Assembly (NCBI RefSeq): GCF_900114355.1
Contig: NZ_FOSS01000002.1
Location: forward strand, 1 to 64,000
DNA: 64,000 bases
Source: Lysobacter sp. cf310
GTDB taxonomy: Bacteria; Pseudomonadota; Gammaproteobacteria; Xanthomonadales; Xanthomonadaceae
Direction of reading: 5' to 3'
Part shown: in pieces, positions 1 through 17,166 of the stretch
Numbering within the stretch: the stretch's first letter is position 1
Layout of the letters: every line of letters begins with the position of its first letter
Notes under the pieces: generated by a model
Told to the model about the DNA's origin: nothing
The model's input: only the letters and a program-made list of their open reading frames with translations
Database searches by the model: none
Position numbers and translations under genes: made by a program

Positions 1-339
1 TACACCAACGGCACCGACGTCAACATTCCCGACAACAACGCCACCGGCGTGAGCAGCTCGATCGTGGTCTCCGGCCGCACCGGCAACGCTCCGACCAACG
101 CCTCGATCTCGGTCAACATCGTCCATCCCTACAAGGGCGATCTGATCGTGGACCTGCTGGCGCCGGACGGTTCGGTCTACAACATCCACAACCGCAGCGG
201 CGGCAGCGCCGACAACGTCAGCGGCACCTTCGTCAAGAACCTGTCGACCGAAGCGCTCAACGGCACCTGGCGGCTGCGCGCCGCCGATCGGGCCGGCCAG
301 GACGTGGGCTACATCGACAACTGGAGCATCACCTTCTGA
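1..339 (+). CDS. C-terminal end of a secreted protein with a P/Homo B domain (partial)
   Basis: The reading frame is open from the first base of the window and stops at 337-339, so the gene starts upstream. The 112 visible residues form a proprotein-convertase P (Homo B) domain, the beta-sandwich found at the C terminus of many secreted proteases of this family of bacteria; it carries the typical [14 protein letters not shown] and LNGTWRLRAADRA stretches. It is very similar to the P domain at the end of the M4 protease at 2747-4912, and the first ~50 bases match that gene almost exactly, pointing to a recent duplication or gene conversion. The missing N-terminal part is probably a secreted peptidase, but the catalytic class cannot be told from here. 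Confidence 0.85.
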   Translation, partial: YTNGTDVNIPDNNATGVSSSIVVSGRTGNAPTNASISVNIVHPYKGDLIVDLLAPDGSVYNIHNRSGGSADNVSGTFVKNLSTEALNGTWRLRAADRAGQDVGYIDNWSITF

Positions 340-381
340 TGCCTCGCGTCCGGGCCTTGCGCCCGGGCTCGGATTCCAGCG

Positions 382-413
382 AAACCCCGGCTTCGGCCGG
401 GGTTTCCTTTTTT
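382..413 (+). terminator. Rho-independent terminator
   Basis: A perfect 10-bp GC-rich stem (382-391 with 396-405) closes on a TTCG tetraloop and is followed by CC and a T run. It lies 43 bases after the stop of the P-domain gene and ends that transcript; the convergent flavoprotein gene ends at 437. Confidence 0.85.
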
Positions 414-436
414 GCGGACGCAGCGCTGCGGCGCCC

Positions 437-1921
437 TCAGGTCGGCAGGTACTTGTCCCACATCCGATTGCGGAACCGCCCGTGCGGATCGATCTGCCGC
501 TTGAGCGCCGCGAAGATCGGCGCGGCGGGATAGCCGCGCAGGAACTGCTCGCGCGTCGCGTGCAGGCGATACGGCAGGTAATGGCGGCCGCCGTGGTCCA
601 ATGCCAGGTCGATCAGCCGCCGCGTCCATTGGCCGGCCACCGCGTCGGCGCGCTCGCCGCTGCGCTGCTTGTGATAGAGCACGAACGAGAACACATCGGT
701 CGGCGACCAGGTCAGCAGCGACTGTCGGTCCGCGGGCGCGTGCCGGATCGATACGTTGAGCGCGTGCACCTCGAAGTCGCGCAGCAGCCGCGCCATCGCC
801 CGCGCGAACTCGGCGAAGGCCGGCACCGGCACGAAGTATTCCTGCAGCAGATAGGTCGAGTAGCGGCGCGTGCTCGGCTCCAGCGAGGCGATGTCCAGGC
901 TGGCCTCGCGATTGCGCCAGACGACCTCGCGTTCGCTCAGCAGCTTCTCCACCGAATACCGCTCGCGCATCCAGGGTCCGCCGGGCAGCTCGGACACGCT
1001 CCAGATCAGCTTGCGGTCGCGGCGGTAGTCGCCGTTGCGTGCGATCAGACGCTCGTCGACGGTCAAGGGCTCTTCGCAACGCGTCCAGGTCACCGCCACC
1101 GGCGCGTCGAAGCGCGGTGGCAGCAGGTCGGCGTTGTGCAGCACGCTGGCCGGATCGGCGAGCACGCGCTCGGCGAACCAGGCCGGGTACTCGTCCAGGG
1201 CTACCCGCTGGGCGCGCCGCACGATGCGGTGATTGGCGCTGAGATCGAACTCGGCCTCGGTGATCACGCCCAGCCCGCCGTAGCCGCCCACGGCCGCGTG
1301 GAACAGCTGCGGATCGCGCTCGCGGCTGAGCTCATGCACCTGGCCGTCGCCGTCCACCAGCTGCAGCGCGCGCAGGCTGTGGATCAGGCTGCCCTTGCCG
1401 ACGTAGCGGCCGTGGCAATTGACCGACAGGGAGCCGCCTATGCTGAAGTTGCTGTAGCTCTGCATGATCGAGACCGCCAGGCCGTGCGGGTCGATCAGCG
1501 CCTGCAACTCGCGCCAGGCCATGCCGGTCTGCACGCGCACGCGCCGGCGCGCGGGGTCCAGCCGGACCGCGCGGTTCAGACCGCGCATGTCCAGATGCAG
1601 CGATCCGTCCGCGGCGATCTGGCCGCCCATGCTGCAACGCGCGCCGCCGATCGAGACCGCGCCGGGATAGCGCCGCAAGGCGGCCGTCACCGCAGCGACC
1701 GAGGCGGGTCTGAGCACGCGGCCGACCCGGGTTTCGTCGATGCCGCTGATATCGCGCAACCAGCGTTCGTCGCGTTGCGGCGACTCGCGCACGCAGCCGG
1801 ACACGCCCAGCGCCGCGCAGGCGCCAAGCCGCCGCAACGCTTCGCGCCGCCCGGGATCGGCGCAGGCGCGGCCCGCACTGTCGGTTTCGTCGACGGCGCT
1901 GTCGTTGTCGTTATGGCCCAT
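437..1921 (-). CDS. FAD-linked oxidase, lactone-oxidase type (VAO/PCMH fold)
   Basis: Predicted 494-residue flavoprotein. The N-terminal half is an FAD-binding PCMH domain: a region around GGARCSMGGQ binds FAD, followed by SIGGSLSVNCHGRYVGKGS and the VGGYGGLGVITE stretch. The C terminus ends in GRFRNRMWDKYL, which resembles the end of aldono-lactone oxidases (L-gulonolactone, D-arabinono-lactone). Near residues 25-43 there is an arginine-rich then small/hydrophobic segment ending in a cysteine (RRLGACAALGVSGC), suggesting a Tat-type or lipoprotein export signal. The substrate cannot be fixed from sequence. It is convergent with the P-domain gene and divergent from the M4 protease. A start further downstream, close to the signal-like segment, is possible. 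Confidence 0.75.
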   Translation of the reverse strand: MGHNDNDSAVDETDSAGRACADPGRREALRRLGACAALGVSGCVRESPQRDERWLRDISGIDETRVGRVLRPASVAAVTAALRRYPGAVSIGGARCSMGGQIAADGSLHLDMRGLNRAVRLDPARRRVRVQTGMAWRELQALIDPHGLAVSIMQSYSNFSIGGSLSVNCHGRYVGKGSLIHSLRALQLVDGDGQVHELSRERDPQLFHAAVGGYGGLGVITEAEFDLSANHRIVRRAQRVALDEYPAWFAERVLADPASVLHNADLLPPRFDAPVAVTWTRCEEPLTVDERLIARNGDYRRDRKLIWSVSELPGGPWMRERYSVEKLLSEREVVWRNREASLDIASLEPSTRRYSTYLLQEYFVPVPAFAEFARAMARLLRDFEVHALNVSIRHAPADRQSLLTWSPTDVFSFVLYHKQRSGERADAVAGQWTRRLIDLALDHGGRHYLPYRLHATREQFLRGYPAAPIFAALKRQIDPHGRFRNRMWDKYLPT

Positions 1922-4912
<2,991 letters not shown>

Positions 4913-4946
4913 TCCTGGCTTAGGCCGCGATCGCAACGCTGAAACC

Positions 4947-4979
4947 GAGAACCCCGGCGCGAGCCGGGGTTCTCTCTTT
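4947..4979 (+). terminator. Rho-independent terminator of the M4 protease gene
   Basis: A perfect 12-bp stem (4947-4958 with 4963-4974) with a GCGA loop is followed by TCTTT. It lies 35 bases after the protease stop and just before the end of the convergent gene at 4983. Confidence 0.8.
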
Positions 4980-4982
4980 GGA

Positions 4983-5897
4983 TCAAGGCGCGTACTTGAT
5001 CTCGCTACCGATGCGCGTGTATTCGGCGCGCATCCACGGAATGTCGCGCGTGCCCAGGCCCTGCGGGTGGAACCACAGGAAGGGCATCAGCATCACCACC
5101 GCCGGATCGGCGCGAGCGGCGTCGTACATCACCTGCGGCGTGTGCGGCCAGCCGTCCAGGCCGGGCGCGTTGGTGGCCGCCTGCGGCACCAGGATCACGC
5201 GCTGCCAGTTGGTGTCGATGCGGGTCTTGAGCTGGCCGATCTGGGCCAGGTACTCGTTGTCGTTGGCGCCGTAGTTGTCCAGGCCGACCCAGTTGAACAA
5301 GCGCACGCCGAAGGTGAGGCCGGAAATGCCGGGCTTGCTGTAACGGCTGCTCACGATCGCCGCGATCGGCACGTTCGCGGTCGAGGCGTTCCAGCGCACC
5401 GTCGACAAGGCATCGCTCAAGGTCGGATTGGCCTGGGTGCTCCAGCCGTCCGGGGCTTTGGTGTCGTTGAGGCCGCACAGCTCGGGCTCGTCGACCGGAT
5501 AGAACGCCGCCACCGTACTGGCGCCGGGATTGTTCGGGACCAGATAACCTTGGTTGATCAGCTGATCGACGAACTGGTTCCAGTGCAGCACGCGGCTGGG
5601 ATTGGGCTTGTACGGGCAGCTGTCGTTGGCGCCGGTGGTGAACAGCAGCTTGTGCACGTCGATCACGGCTTTGAGATTGCGCGCCTTGGCCTGGGCCAGC
5701 TCGGAGAAGATCAGATTGATCGCGTCCTGCTGGTTGGGAATCGAATAGGTCTGGATGAAGGTGATGTTGGTGTGGTCGCCGTTGTCGGCGGTGTTGCCGC
5801 TGTTGGCGTAGTAGCCGAAGTATTGCGGCTGGCCGGCGTGCGCGCTCTGCGCGAGCAGCAACAAGCCGCTGGCCAGGACGGTGGTGGCAAGTTTCAT
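4983..5897 (-). CDS. Secreted TIM-barrel (glycosidase-like) protein of unknown specificity
   Basis: 304 residues when started at the ATG at 5897, which begins a standard signal peptide (MKLATTVLASGLLLLAQSAHA, residues 1-21). A 45-codon upstream extension of the frame is not protein-like. The mature part alternates predicted strands and helices, with LKAVIDVHKLLF, AAFYPVDEPELCG and FNWVGLDNYGAND. The DEPE in the middle resembles the acid/base position of (beta/alpha)8-barrel glycoside hydrolases, and the YYAN and WFHP aromatic stretches would suit a sugar-binding cleft. I do not recognise a named GH family. It stands alone between the M4 protease (convergent) and gyrA. Confidence 0.65.
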   Translation of the reverse strand: MKLATTVLASGLLLLAQSAHAGQPQYFGYYANSGNTADNGDHTNITFIQTYSIPNQQDAINLIFSELAQAKARNLKAVIDVHKLLFTTGANDSCPYKPNPSRVLHWNQFVDQLINQGYLVPNNPGASTVAAFYPVDEPELCGLNDTKAPDGWSTQANPTLSDALSTVRWNASTANVPIAAIVSSRYSKPGISGLTFGVRLFNWVGLDNYGANDNEYLAQIGQLKTRIDTNWQRVILVPQAATNAPGLDGWPHTPQVMYDAARADPAVVMLMPFLWFHPQGLGTRDIPWMRAEYTRIGSEIKYAP

Positions 5898-6246
5898 GGG
5901 GGAGGCTCCAGAGTCGATTGAGTCGAAACGCGAGGCGCCTGCGGGTGGGCAAGACTTCGCGGAAGGTTTCGGACCGGCGTCGCCCCTGTATCGACGTCCG
6001 TGTCCGGTTTCGACCTTAGGTAGCGCCGCCAACGCCGATCAACGCGACAAGATGCGTTTGCGACGAGGCGTGCGCGTGCTGCGGCCAACGGCGCGCCCAA
6101 CCGGTTCGGCGAAAAACGCACTGCGACGACGCGTGCATGGGCTGCGGCGGATCGCGCGCGATCTTCACGCGGGCGCGATGCCTGCGCGAACGAAGCGATC
6201 GCGTGCGCGGCCGCGCAGCGGCGCGTGGGGTTCGAACGACGCAAAC
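5898..6246. other. Intergenic region without recognised gene
   Basis: About 350 GC-rich bases between the secreted protein gene and the gyrA terminator. The only notable item is a 21-base stretch at 5964-5984 that matches 2096-2116 at 20 of 21 positions; both copies lie upstream of a minus-strand gene. No RNA gene or clear promoter was seen. Confidence 0.4.
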
Positions 6247-6274
6247 GAAAACGCCGCCCGAAGGCGGCGTTTTC
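6247..6274 (-). terminator. Rho-independent terminator of gyrA
   Basis: A perfect 12-bp stem (6247-6258 with 6263-6274) around a 4-base loop lies 20 bases after the gyrA stop. On the minus strand it ends in GTTTTC followed by GTTT. The same hairpin could work in both directions. Confidence 0.75.
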
Positions 6275-6294
6275 GCGACGCTGCGTGGCGCGGA

Positions 6295-9036
<2,742 letters not shown>

Positions 9037-9143
9037 CAGGGTTCCGTGCTGAGCGGTTTTGCTAGGCGCCCCGGACGGCGGCGAAACCTGCCCGTGCGGG
9101 CCTGTTCTGCAGCTCGCTCAAGGCGGCATCAAAAGGACAGGAA

Positions 9144-9149
9144 ATGATA
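9144..9149 (-). promoter_or_regulatory. Possible -10 element of a gyrA promoter
   Basis: On the minus strand this reads TATCAT, a good -10 match, about 110 bases before the gyrA start. No strong -35 is seen upstream, but a 6-bp hairpin (9163-9168 with 9173-9178) lies just before it. Tentative. Confidence 0.3.
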
Positions 9150-9193
9150 GCACGAAACGGGGTCGGACAGCAGTCCGATTCCCACGCAGAAAC

Positions 9194-9211
9194 AAGCACT
9201 TGCGGGTGCTT
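9194..9211. terminator. Possible weak terminator after mtnA
   Basis: A 6-bp stem (9194-9199 with 9206-9211) with a 6-base loop lies 39 bases past the mtnA stop; the T tracts are short on both strands. It may partly separate mtnA from gyrA. Confidence 0.3.
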
Positions 9212-9249
9212 TTCCAGGCTTTGGCGCAGCCGCGCGCGAGGCGCGGCGA

Positions 9250-10305
9250 TCAGGCCCCGAACGCGGCCCGCATCGCCTGCGCGTCGGGGCGCTCGATCAC
9301 GCCGCGCTCGGTGACGATGGCGTCGATCAATTCGTGCGGGGTGACGTCGAACACCGGGTTCCAGGCGCCGACCTGCTCGGCCGCGGTGCGCACGCCGCCG
9401 ACCGCGAACAGCTCGCCGGGATCGCGCTCCTCGATCTCGATCGCCTCGCCCGAGGCGGTGGCCATGTCCACCGTCGAGGACGGCGCGGCGACCATGAACT
9501 TGACCCCGTGGTGCCGCGCGGCGATCGCAAGCTGGTAGGTGCCGATCTTGTTGGCGGTGTCGCCGTTGGCGCAGATGCGATCGGCGCCGACCACCACCCA
9601 CTGCACGCGCCCGCTCTTCATCAGATGGGCGGCGGCGGAGTCGGCGATCAGGATCGGCGCGATGCCGTCCTGCTGCAGCTCCCACACGGTCAGGCGCGCG
9701 CCCTGCAGCCAGGGCCGGGTCTCGCCGGCGTAGACCTGCTCGATGCGGCCCTGGGCGACGCCGGCGCGGATCACGCCTAGCGCGGTGCCGAAGCCGGCGG
9801 TGGCCAGCGAGCCGGTGTTGCAATGAGTGAGCACGCCGCTGCCGGGCACGATCAGGGCCGCGCCCAGCGCGCCCATGCGGCGGTTGGCGGCCAGGTCCTC
9901 GTCGGCGATCGCCTGGGCCTCGCGCGCGAGCCGCTCGCGCCAGTCGGCGCCCGCCCCGCCCAGGCTGCGGCGCATGCGCGCCAGCGCCCAGGCCAGATTG
10001 ACCGCGGTCGGACGTGCAGCATTGAGCCGCTGCAGCGCCGGCTCCAACGCGGCCAGCGCGCCGGCGCCGTCGTCGGCCTGGATATCGCGCGCGGCCAGGA
10101 CCACGCCCCAGGCCGCGGCGATGCCGATCGCCGGCGCGCCGCGCACGGTCAGGGCGTGGATCGCGGCCGCGACCGCGTCGCTGTCCTGGCAACGCACGTA
10201 CTCGACGTGGAACGGCAGGCGGCGCTGATCCAGCAGTTCCAGGGCGTCGCCGGTCCAGCGGATCGGACGGATGCGGTCGTAGCGGTCGAAGTCGATATCG
10301 TTCAT
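9250..10305 (-). CDS. mtnA: Methylthioribose-1-phosphate isomerase
   Basis: 351 residues, the usual family length. MtnA converts 5-methylthioribose-1-phosphate to methylthioribulose-1-phosphate in the methionine salvage pathway. The sequence has the family features: [14 protein letters not shown] near residue 50, the catalytic cysteine in [10 protein letters not shown], and the catalytic aspartate in [20 protein letters not shown], with a final [15 protein letters not shown]. It is related to eIF2B-type subunits, but these motifs favour MtnA. The gene precedes gyrA on the same strand; no other salvage gene is in the window. Confidence 0.95.
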   Translation of the reverse strand: MNDIDFDRYDRIRPIRWTGDALELLDQRRLPFHVEYVRCQDSDAVAAAIHALTVRGAPAIGIAAAWGVVLAARDIQADDGAGALAALEPALQRLNAARPTAVNLAWALARMRRSLGGAGADWRERLAREAQAIADEDLAANRRMGALGAALIVPGSGVLTHCNTGSLATAGFGTALGVIRAGVAQGRIEQVYAGETRPWLQGARLTVWELQQDGIAPILIADSAAAHLMKSGRVQWVVVGADRICANGDTANKIGTYQLAIAARHHGVKFMVAAPSSTVDMATASGEAIEIEERDPGELFAVGGVRTAAEQVGAWNPVFDVTPHELIDAIVTERGVIERPDAQAMRAAFGA

Positions 10306-10360
10306 GCCCGCAGTTTATCGCAGCCGCGCCAGGCCCTGGTCGCGGGCCGCGACGGCGCCA

Positions 10361-10394
10361 ACGAAAACGGGCCCCGCGTCGCCGCGGGGCCCGT
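10361..10394 (-). terminator. Rho-independent terminator after the first DUF3011 gene
   Basis: A 12-bp GC-rich stem (10367-10378 with 10383-10394) with a 4-base loop, read on the minus strand, is followed by TTTTCGTT. It lies 26 bases past the stop at 10420 and before mtnA. Confidence 0.8.
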
Positions 10395-10419
10395 CGTGCT
10401 CAGCCGGTAATGCGGGCGA

Positions 10420-11184
10420 TCAGCGCACGCTGAACTCGCCGCGGCAACCCATCTGCACCCAGATGCCGTTCTGGTCCCAGCCCCAGGTCTGGCCTTCGAT
10501 GCAGGCGCCCTTGGACTTCTGGCGGATCAGGCGCGCACCGTCGCGGATGCTGGTGTTGCAGCGGCGCATGCGGCCCTCGCGGCCGTCGTTGGATTCGCAG
10601 ACCACGGTGCGCCACTGGTTGCCGCCGCCGTTCCAGCCGCCACCGTTCCAACCGCCGCCGCCGCCGCGACCGCTGCTGAATTCGCCGCGGCAGCCGTTGC
10701 TGACCCACACGCTGCCGCGCTGCGAGCCCCAGCTCTGGCCTTCCACGCAGGGCGACTTGGACAGCTGGCGCACCAGGCGCGCGCGGTTGCCGCCGATGGC
10801 GCAGGTGCGGTACCGGCCGTCGTCGGATTCGCAGCGCACGGTGTCGCCGTTGTTGCCGCCGCCGTTCCAACCGCCACCGCCGTTCCAGCCGCCGTCGCCG
10901 CGGCCCAGTTCGAACTCGGCGCGGCAACCGCCGCTGACCCAGATGGTGTCGCGGTTGTAGCCCCAGGTGCTGCCCTGGATGCACTGCGACTTGGACAGCT
11001 GGCGCACCAGGCGCACGCCGCCGCGGGTGTCGGCATAGCACTGACGGTTGCGGCCGTCGTCGGACTCGCAGCGGATGGTCTGCTGACCGCCGCCGTAGTA
11101 ACCGGAATCGTATTGCGGCGCCGCCTGTGCGGTCGCGCTGAAACCCAGCGCCAGGGCGAAACAGGAAACGATGCGTACGAACAT
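10420..11184 (-). CDS. Secreted protein with three DUF3011 repeats
   Basis: 254 residues. The ATG at 11184 is preceded by AAAGGAGT at ideal spacing and starts a signal peptide (residues 1-21, ending TAQA); a frame extension of 10 codons upstream lacks a ribosome site. The mature protein holds three DUF3011 modules, each with the pattern CES-DGR--RC, then LVRQLSK--CI-G-TWG, then IWV--GCRGEF, with four conserved cysteines per module that probably form disulfides. Modules are joined by flexible GGWNGGG linkers. The function of DUF3011 is not known; exported, cysteine-paired repeats suggest a periplasmic or extracellular binding protein. A paralogue follows at 11397-12134. Confidence 0.85.
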   Translation of the reverse strand: MFVRIVSCFALALGFSATAQAAPQYDSGYYGGGQQTIRCESDDGRNRQCYADTRGGVRLVRQLSKSQCIQGSTWGYNRDTIWVSGGCRAEFELGRGDGGWNGGGGWNGGGNNGDTVRCESDDGRYRTCAIGGNRARLVRQLSKSPCVEGQSWGSQRGSVWVSNGCRGEFSSGRGGGGGWNGGGWNGGGNQWRTVVCESNDGREGRMRRCNTSIRDGARLIRQKSKGACIEGQTWGWDQNGIWVQMGCRGEFSVR

Positions 11185-11396
11185 GTCCGTCACTCCTTTG
11201 TCAGTTGGCTGCAACTCTATCCACGTCCGCTTAACGCGAGCTCAAGATTTCGGCGCTGCGCCGGGCCCGATACGGATGCGTTTATCTGCCGCTTAACGAG
11301 TCCCGGGGCCGCGGCCGGACAGGGCGCGCGTGGGTACAAGTATGCCGCGCGACCGGGTCGCCGGTCGCCCTGACCGATGGCAGGTGTCGCGGGGCC

Positions 11397-12134
11397 TCAA
11401 CCGCCGCGCGGCGCGTCGACTTCGAACTCGGCGCGGCAGCCGTCCTCGACCCAGATGCCGTTGCCGTCGAAGCCCCAGCTACGCCCTTCCACGCATTGCG
11501 AGCGCGATAGCTGCTTATGCAGACGCACGCCCGCGCCGGTCTCGACCGCGCAGCGCTGGGCCTGACTCTTGATCGATTCGCACAGCACCACTTTGCCGCG
11601 AGGCGCGACGGCCACCGGCTCGGTGGCGCCGTCGGACAGCATCTGGAACTCGCCGCGGCAACCGCCGGACACCCACAGGCCCTGGGCGTCCACGCCCCAG
11701 TTCTGGTCGCGGATGCAGGGGCGCTTGGACAACTGGCGCACCAGCTGCACGCCATTGGCGCTGTTGCCGCGGCAGTGATTCCAGCGCCCGCCCTTGGATT
11801 CGCACCGCATGACACGATCGCCGCTGCGGCTGTCGCGGCCGCTGCCGCCCTGGCCGAGCAGGAAGTCGGCGCTGCAGCCGCGCGCGACCCAGACGCCGCT
11901 GCGGTTCACGCCCCAGCTCTTGCCCTCGACGCAGTCGCTGTCGGACAGGCGCCGCGCCAGGCGCACGCCGCCGCTGGTGTCGGCCGGGCATTGGCGCGGG
12001 GTTTCGCCTTCGGATTCGCAGCGCAGCACGCGGTCGCCGTACAGCCGTTCGCCGCCGGCCTGGGCCATGGCGGCGCCCGCGCAGGCCATCAGAGCCAGCG
12101 CCAACGACAGTGCCGCGGCAGAACCTGTGCGCAT
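11397..12134 (-). CDS. Secreted protein with three DUF3011 repeats (paralogue)
   Basis: 245 residues. The ATG at 12134 follows GGGGGAGG and opens a signal peptide ending near AGAAMAQA. The same frame runs open far upstream through epmA, but that part is a shadow. Three DUF3011 modules are visible (LRCESEGE, MRCESKGG and LCESIKSQ starts; each ends in a GC-AEF or GCRGEF motif). Linkers are shorter and not glycine-rich, unlike the neighbour at 10420-11184. Tandem paralogues on one strand, about 210 bases apart, suggest duplication. Role unknown. Confidence 0.83.
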   Translation of the reverse strand: MRTGSAAALSLALALMACAGAAMAQAGGERLYGDRVLRCESEGETPRQCPADTSGGVRLARRLSDSDCVEGKSWGVNRSGVWVARGCSADFLLGQGGSGRDSRSGDRVMRCESKGGRWNHCRGNSANGVQLVRQLSKRPCIRDQNWGVDAQGLWVSGGCRGEFQMLSDGATEPVAVAPRGKVVLCESIKSQAQRCAVETGAGVRLHKQLSRSQCVEGRSWGFDGNGIWVEDGCRAEFEVDAPRGG

Positions 12135-12238
12135 TGCGACCTCCCCCTTGCGATACGCGATCACTCTACCCCGCGCACCTGAATGGTCAATCAAAAGATC
12201 CTGCAACTGCGCCGACTTGCGCTCTGCGTTCAGGCTTG

Positions 12239-15990
<3,752 letters not shown>

Positions 15991-16121
15991 GCACCGACAG
16001 CAGAGGCGGCATCGGCGGCATCGGTGGTGGTAACGGCAACGGCGGTTGCGGCACGGCAGCGACGGCAGCCGTAACGCTCTTCGTCGCAGCCTATACCCCC
16101 GGCCTCACACGCTCGATTGTC

Positions 16122-16158
16122 TTCCCCCTTTGAAAAAGGGGGACCGAGGGGGATTTGC
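16122..16158 (-). repeat. AAATCCCCC palindromic element, copy B
   Basis: Hairpin CCCCCTTTGAAAAAGGGGG followed by GGGGGATTTGC. Inverted with respect to copy A, so the pair brackets the hexamer satellite. Confidence 0.8.
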
Positions 16159-16210
16159 TTTTCGAGCCGCGACGTCGTCGCGGCGCACCCGCGCCAGCGC
16201 GCGGGATCGC

Positions 16211-16966
16211 TTACCAGCGCGTAGGCCGGGTCAGCGGCGGCGCTTCGCGCTGGCGGTCGTAGGCGCGCAGTTCGTCGCGCAGGTGGGCGATGCGCTGGCG
16301 GCCCAGAGCGTTGCGCTGCTCGTCCAGGACCACGCCGTCCAGCAGTTCGGCCATGCGCTGCGCGGTCGGCAGCATGGTTTCCCAGGCGTCGAGCGCGGGC
16401 ACCGGCGCCGGCAGGGTCAGGAAGAACGCGATCGCCGGGGTTTCCAGGGCCTGGATCTGGGCCATGTCGAAACTGCCGGGCTTCATGATGTTGGCCACGC
16501 TGAACACCGGGCCGCGCTCGGGATGGCCCTCGACCAGGCGGTGGAACACGCCCATGTGGCCGTAGACCAGGCCGGCTTTCTCGGCCGCGACCACGATGTC
16601 CGGGCCATGCAGCTTGGCGCCGGCGCGCGCGGCCAGATAAAGGGTGACGATCTTGTCGAACTCCTCGGTGGCGCGGCGGCCGAGTTCGCTGTTGGCGGCA
16701 CCGCCCTCGAGGGTGCGATCGAACAGTTCCAGTTCGGCCTGGCGCGTGCTTTCGCCGGCCGTGGCCGCGTCGTTCTCGCCTTCGATCAGCTCGCCCAGGG
16801 TGGGCTCGCGACGGCCGCCTTCGGCCTTGCGCGCATCGGCGCCGCTCTCGCGCGGCACGCGCTTGCCCTGCCCGGGCTTGCGCGGACGGCCGAAGAACAC
16901 GATCGCGCCGATCAGAATCAAGCCGGCGATCAGGATGCCGATCCGCAGCAGGGTCACTTCGGACAT
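16211..16966 (-). CDS. zipA: Cell division protein ZipA
   Basis: 251 residues. ZipA is an inner-membrane protein that tethers FtsZ to the membrane at the division site. It starts with a short N-terminal membrane segment (residues 8-26, LRIGILIAGLILIGAIVFF), then a charged, disordered linker rich in Arg, Gly and Glu, then the C-terminal FtsZ-binding domain (about 110-235; GPVFSVANIMKPGSFD and TPAIAFFLTLPAP). The linker is shorter than in E. coli (328 residues in total). AAGGAGC sits at good spacing before the ATG at 16966. The order smc-zipA-ligA is typical of gammaproteobacteria. Confidence 0.93.
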   Translation of the reverse strand: MSEVTLLRIGILIAGLILIGAIVFFGRPRKPGQGKRVPRESGADARKAEGGRREPTLGELIEGENDAATAGESTRQAELELFDRTLEGGAANSELGRRATEEFDKIVTLYLAARAGAKLHGPDIVVAAEKAGLVYGHMGVFHRLVEGHPERGPVFSVANIMKPGSFDMAQIQALETPAIAFFLTLPAPVPALDAWETMLPTAQRMAELLDGVVLDEQRNALGRQRIAHLRDELRAYDRQREAPPLTRPTRW

Positions 16967-17166
16967 CGATTGCTCCTTAGTTGGTGCGGAGTAGGAAGTT
17001 CGGGATTGCGCGAGTCGCCCAAACGCTTGCGTCGCCGCCGCCTGCCCGATCCATTGCCCACACCATAATCAGTTCCAACGACAAACGCGACGCGGCGAAG
17101 CCGCTTCGATACAGGCCGCAGTCATGGCATCGGCGCGCGAACGGCTGCGCACCGCCGTGCCCGGAC

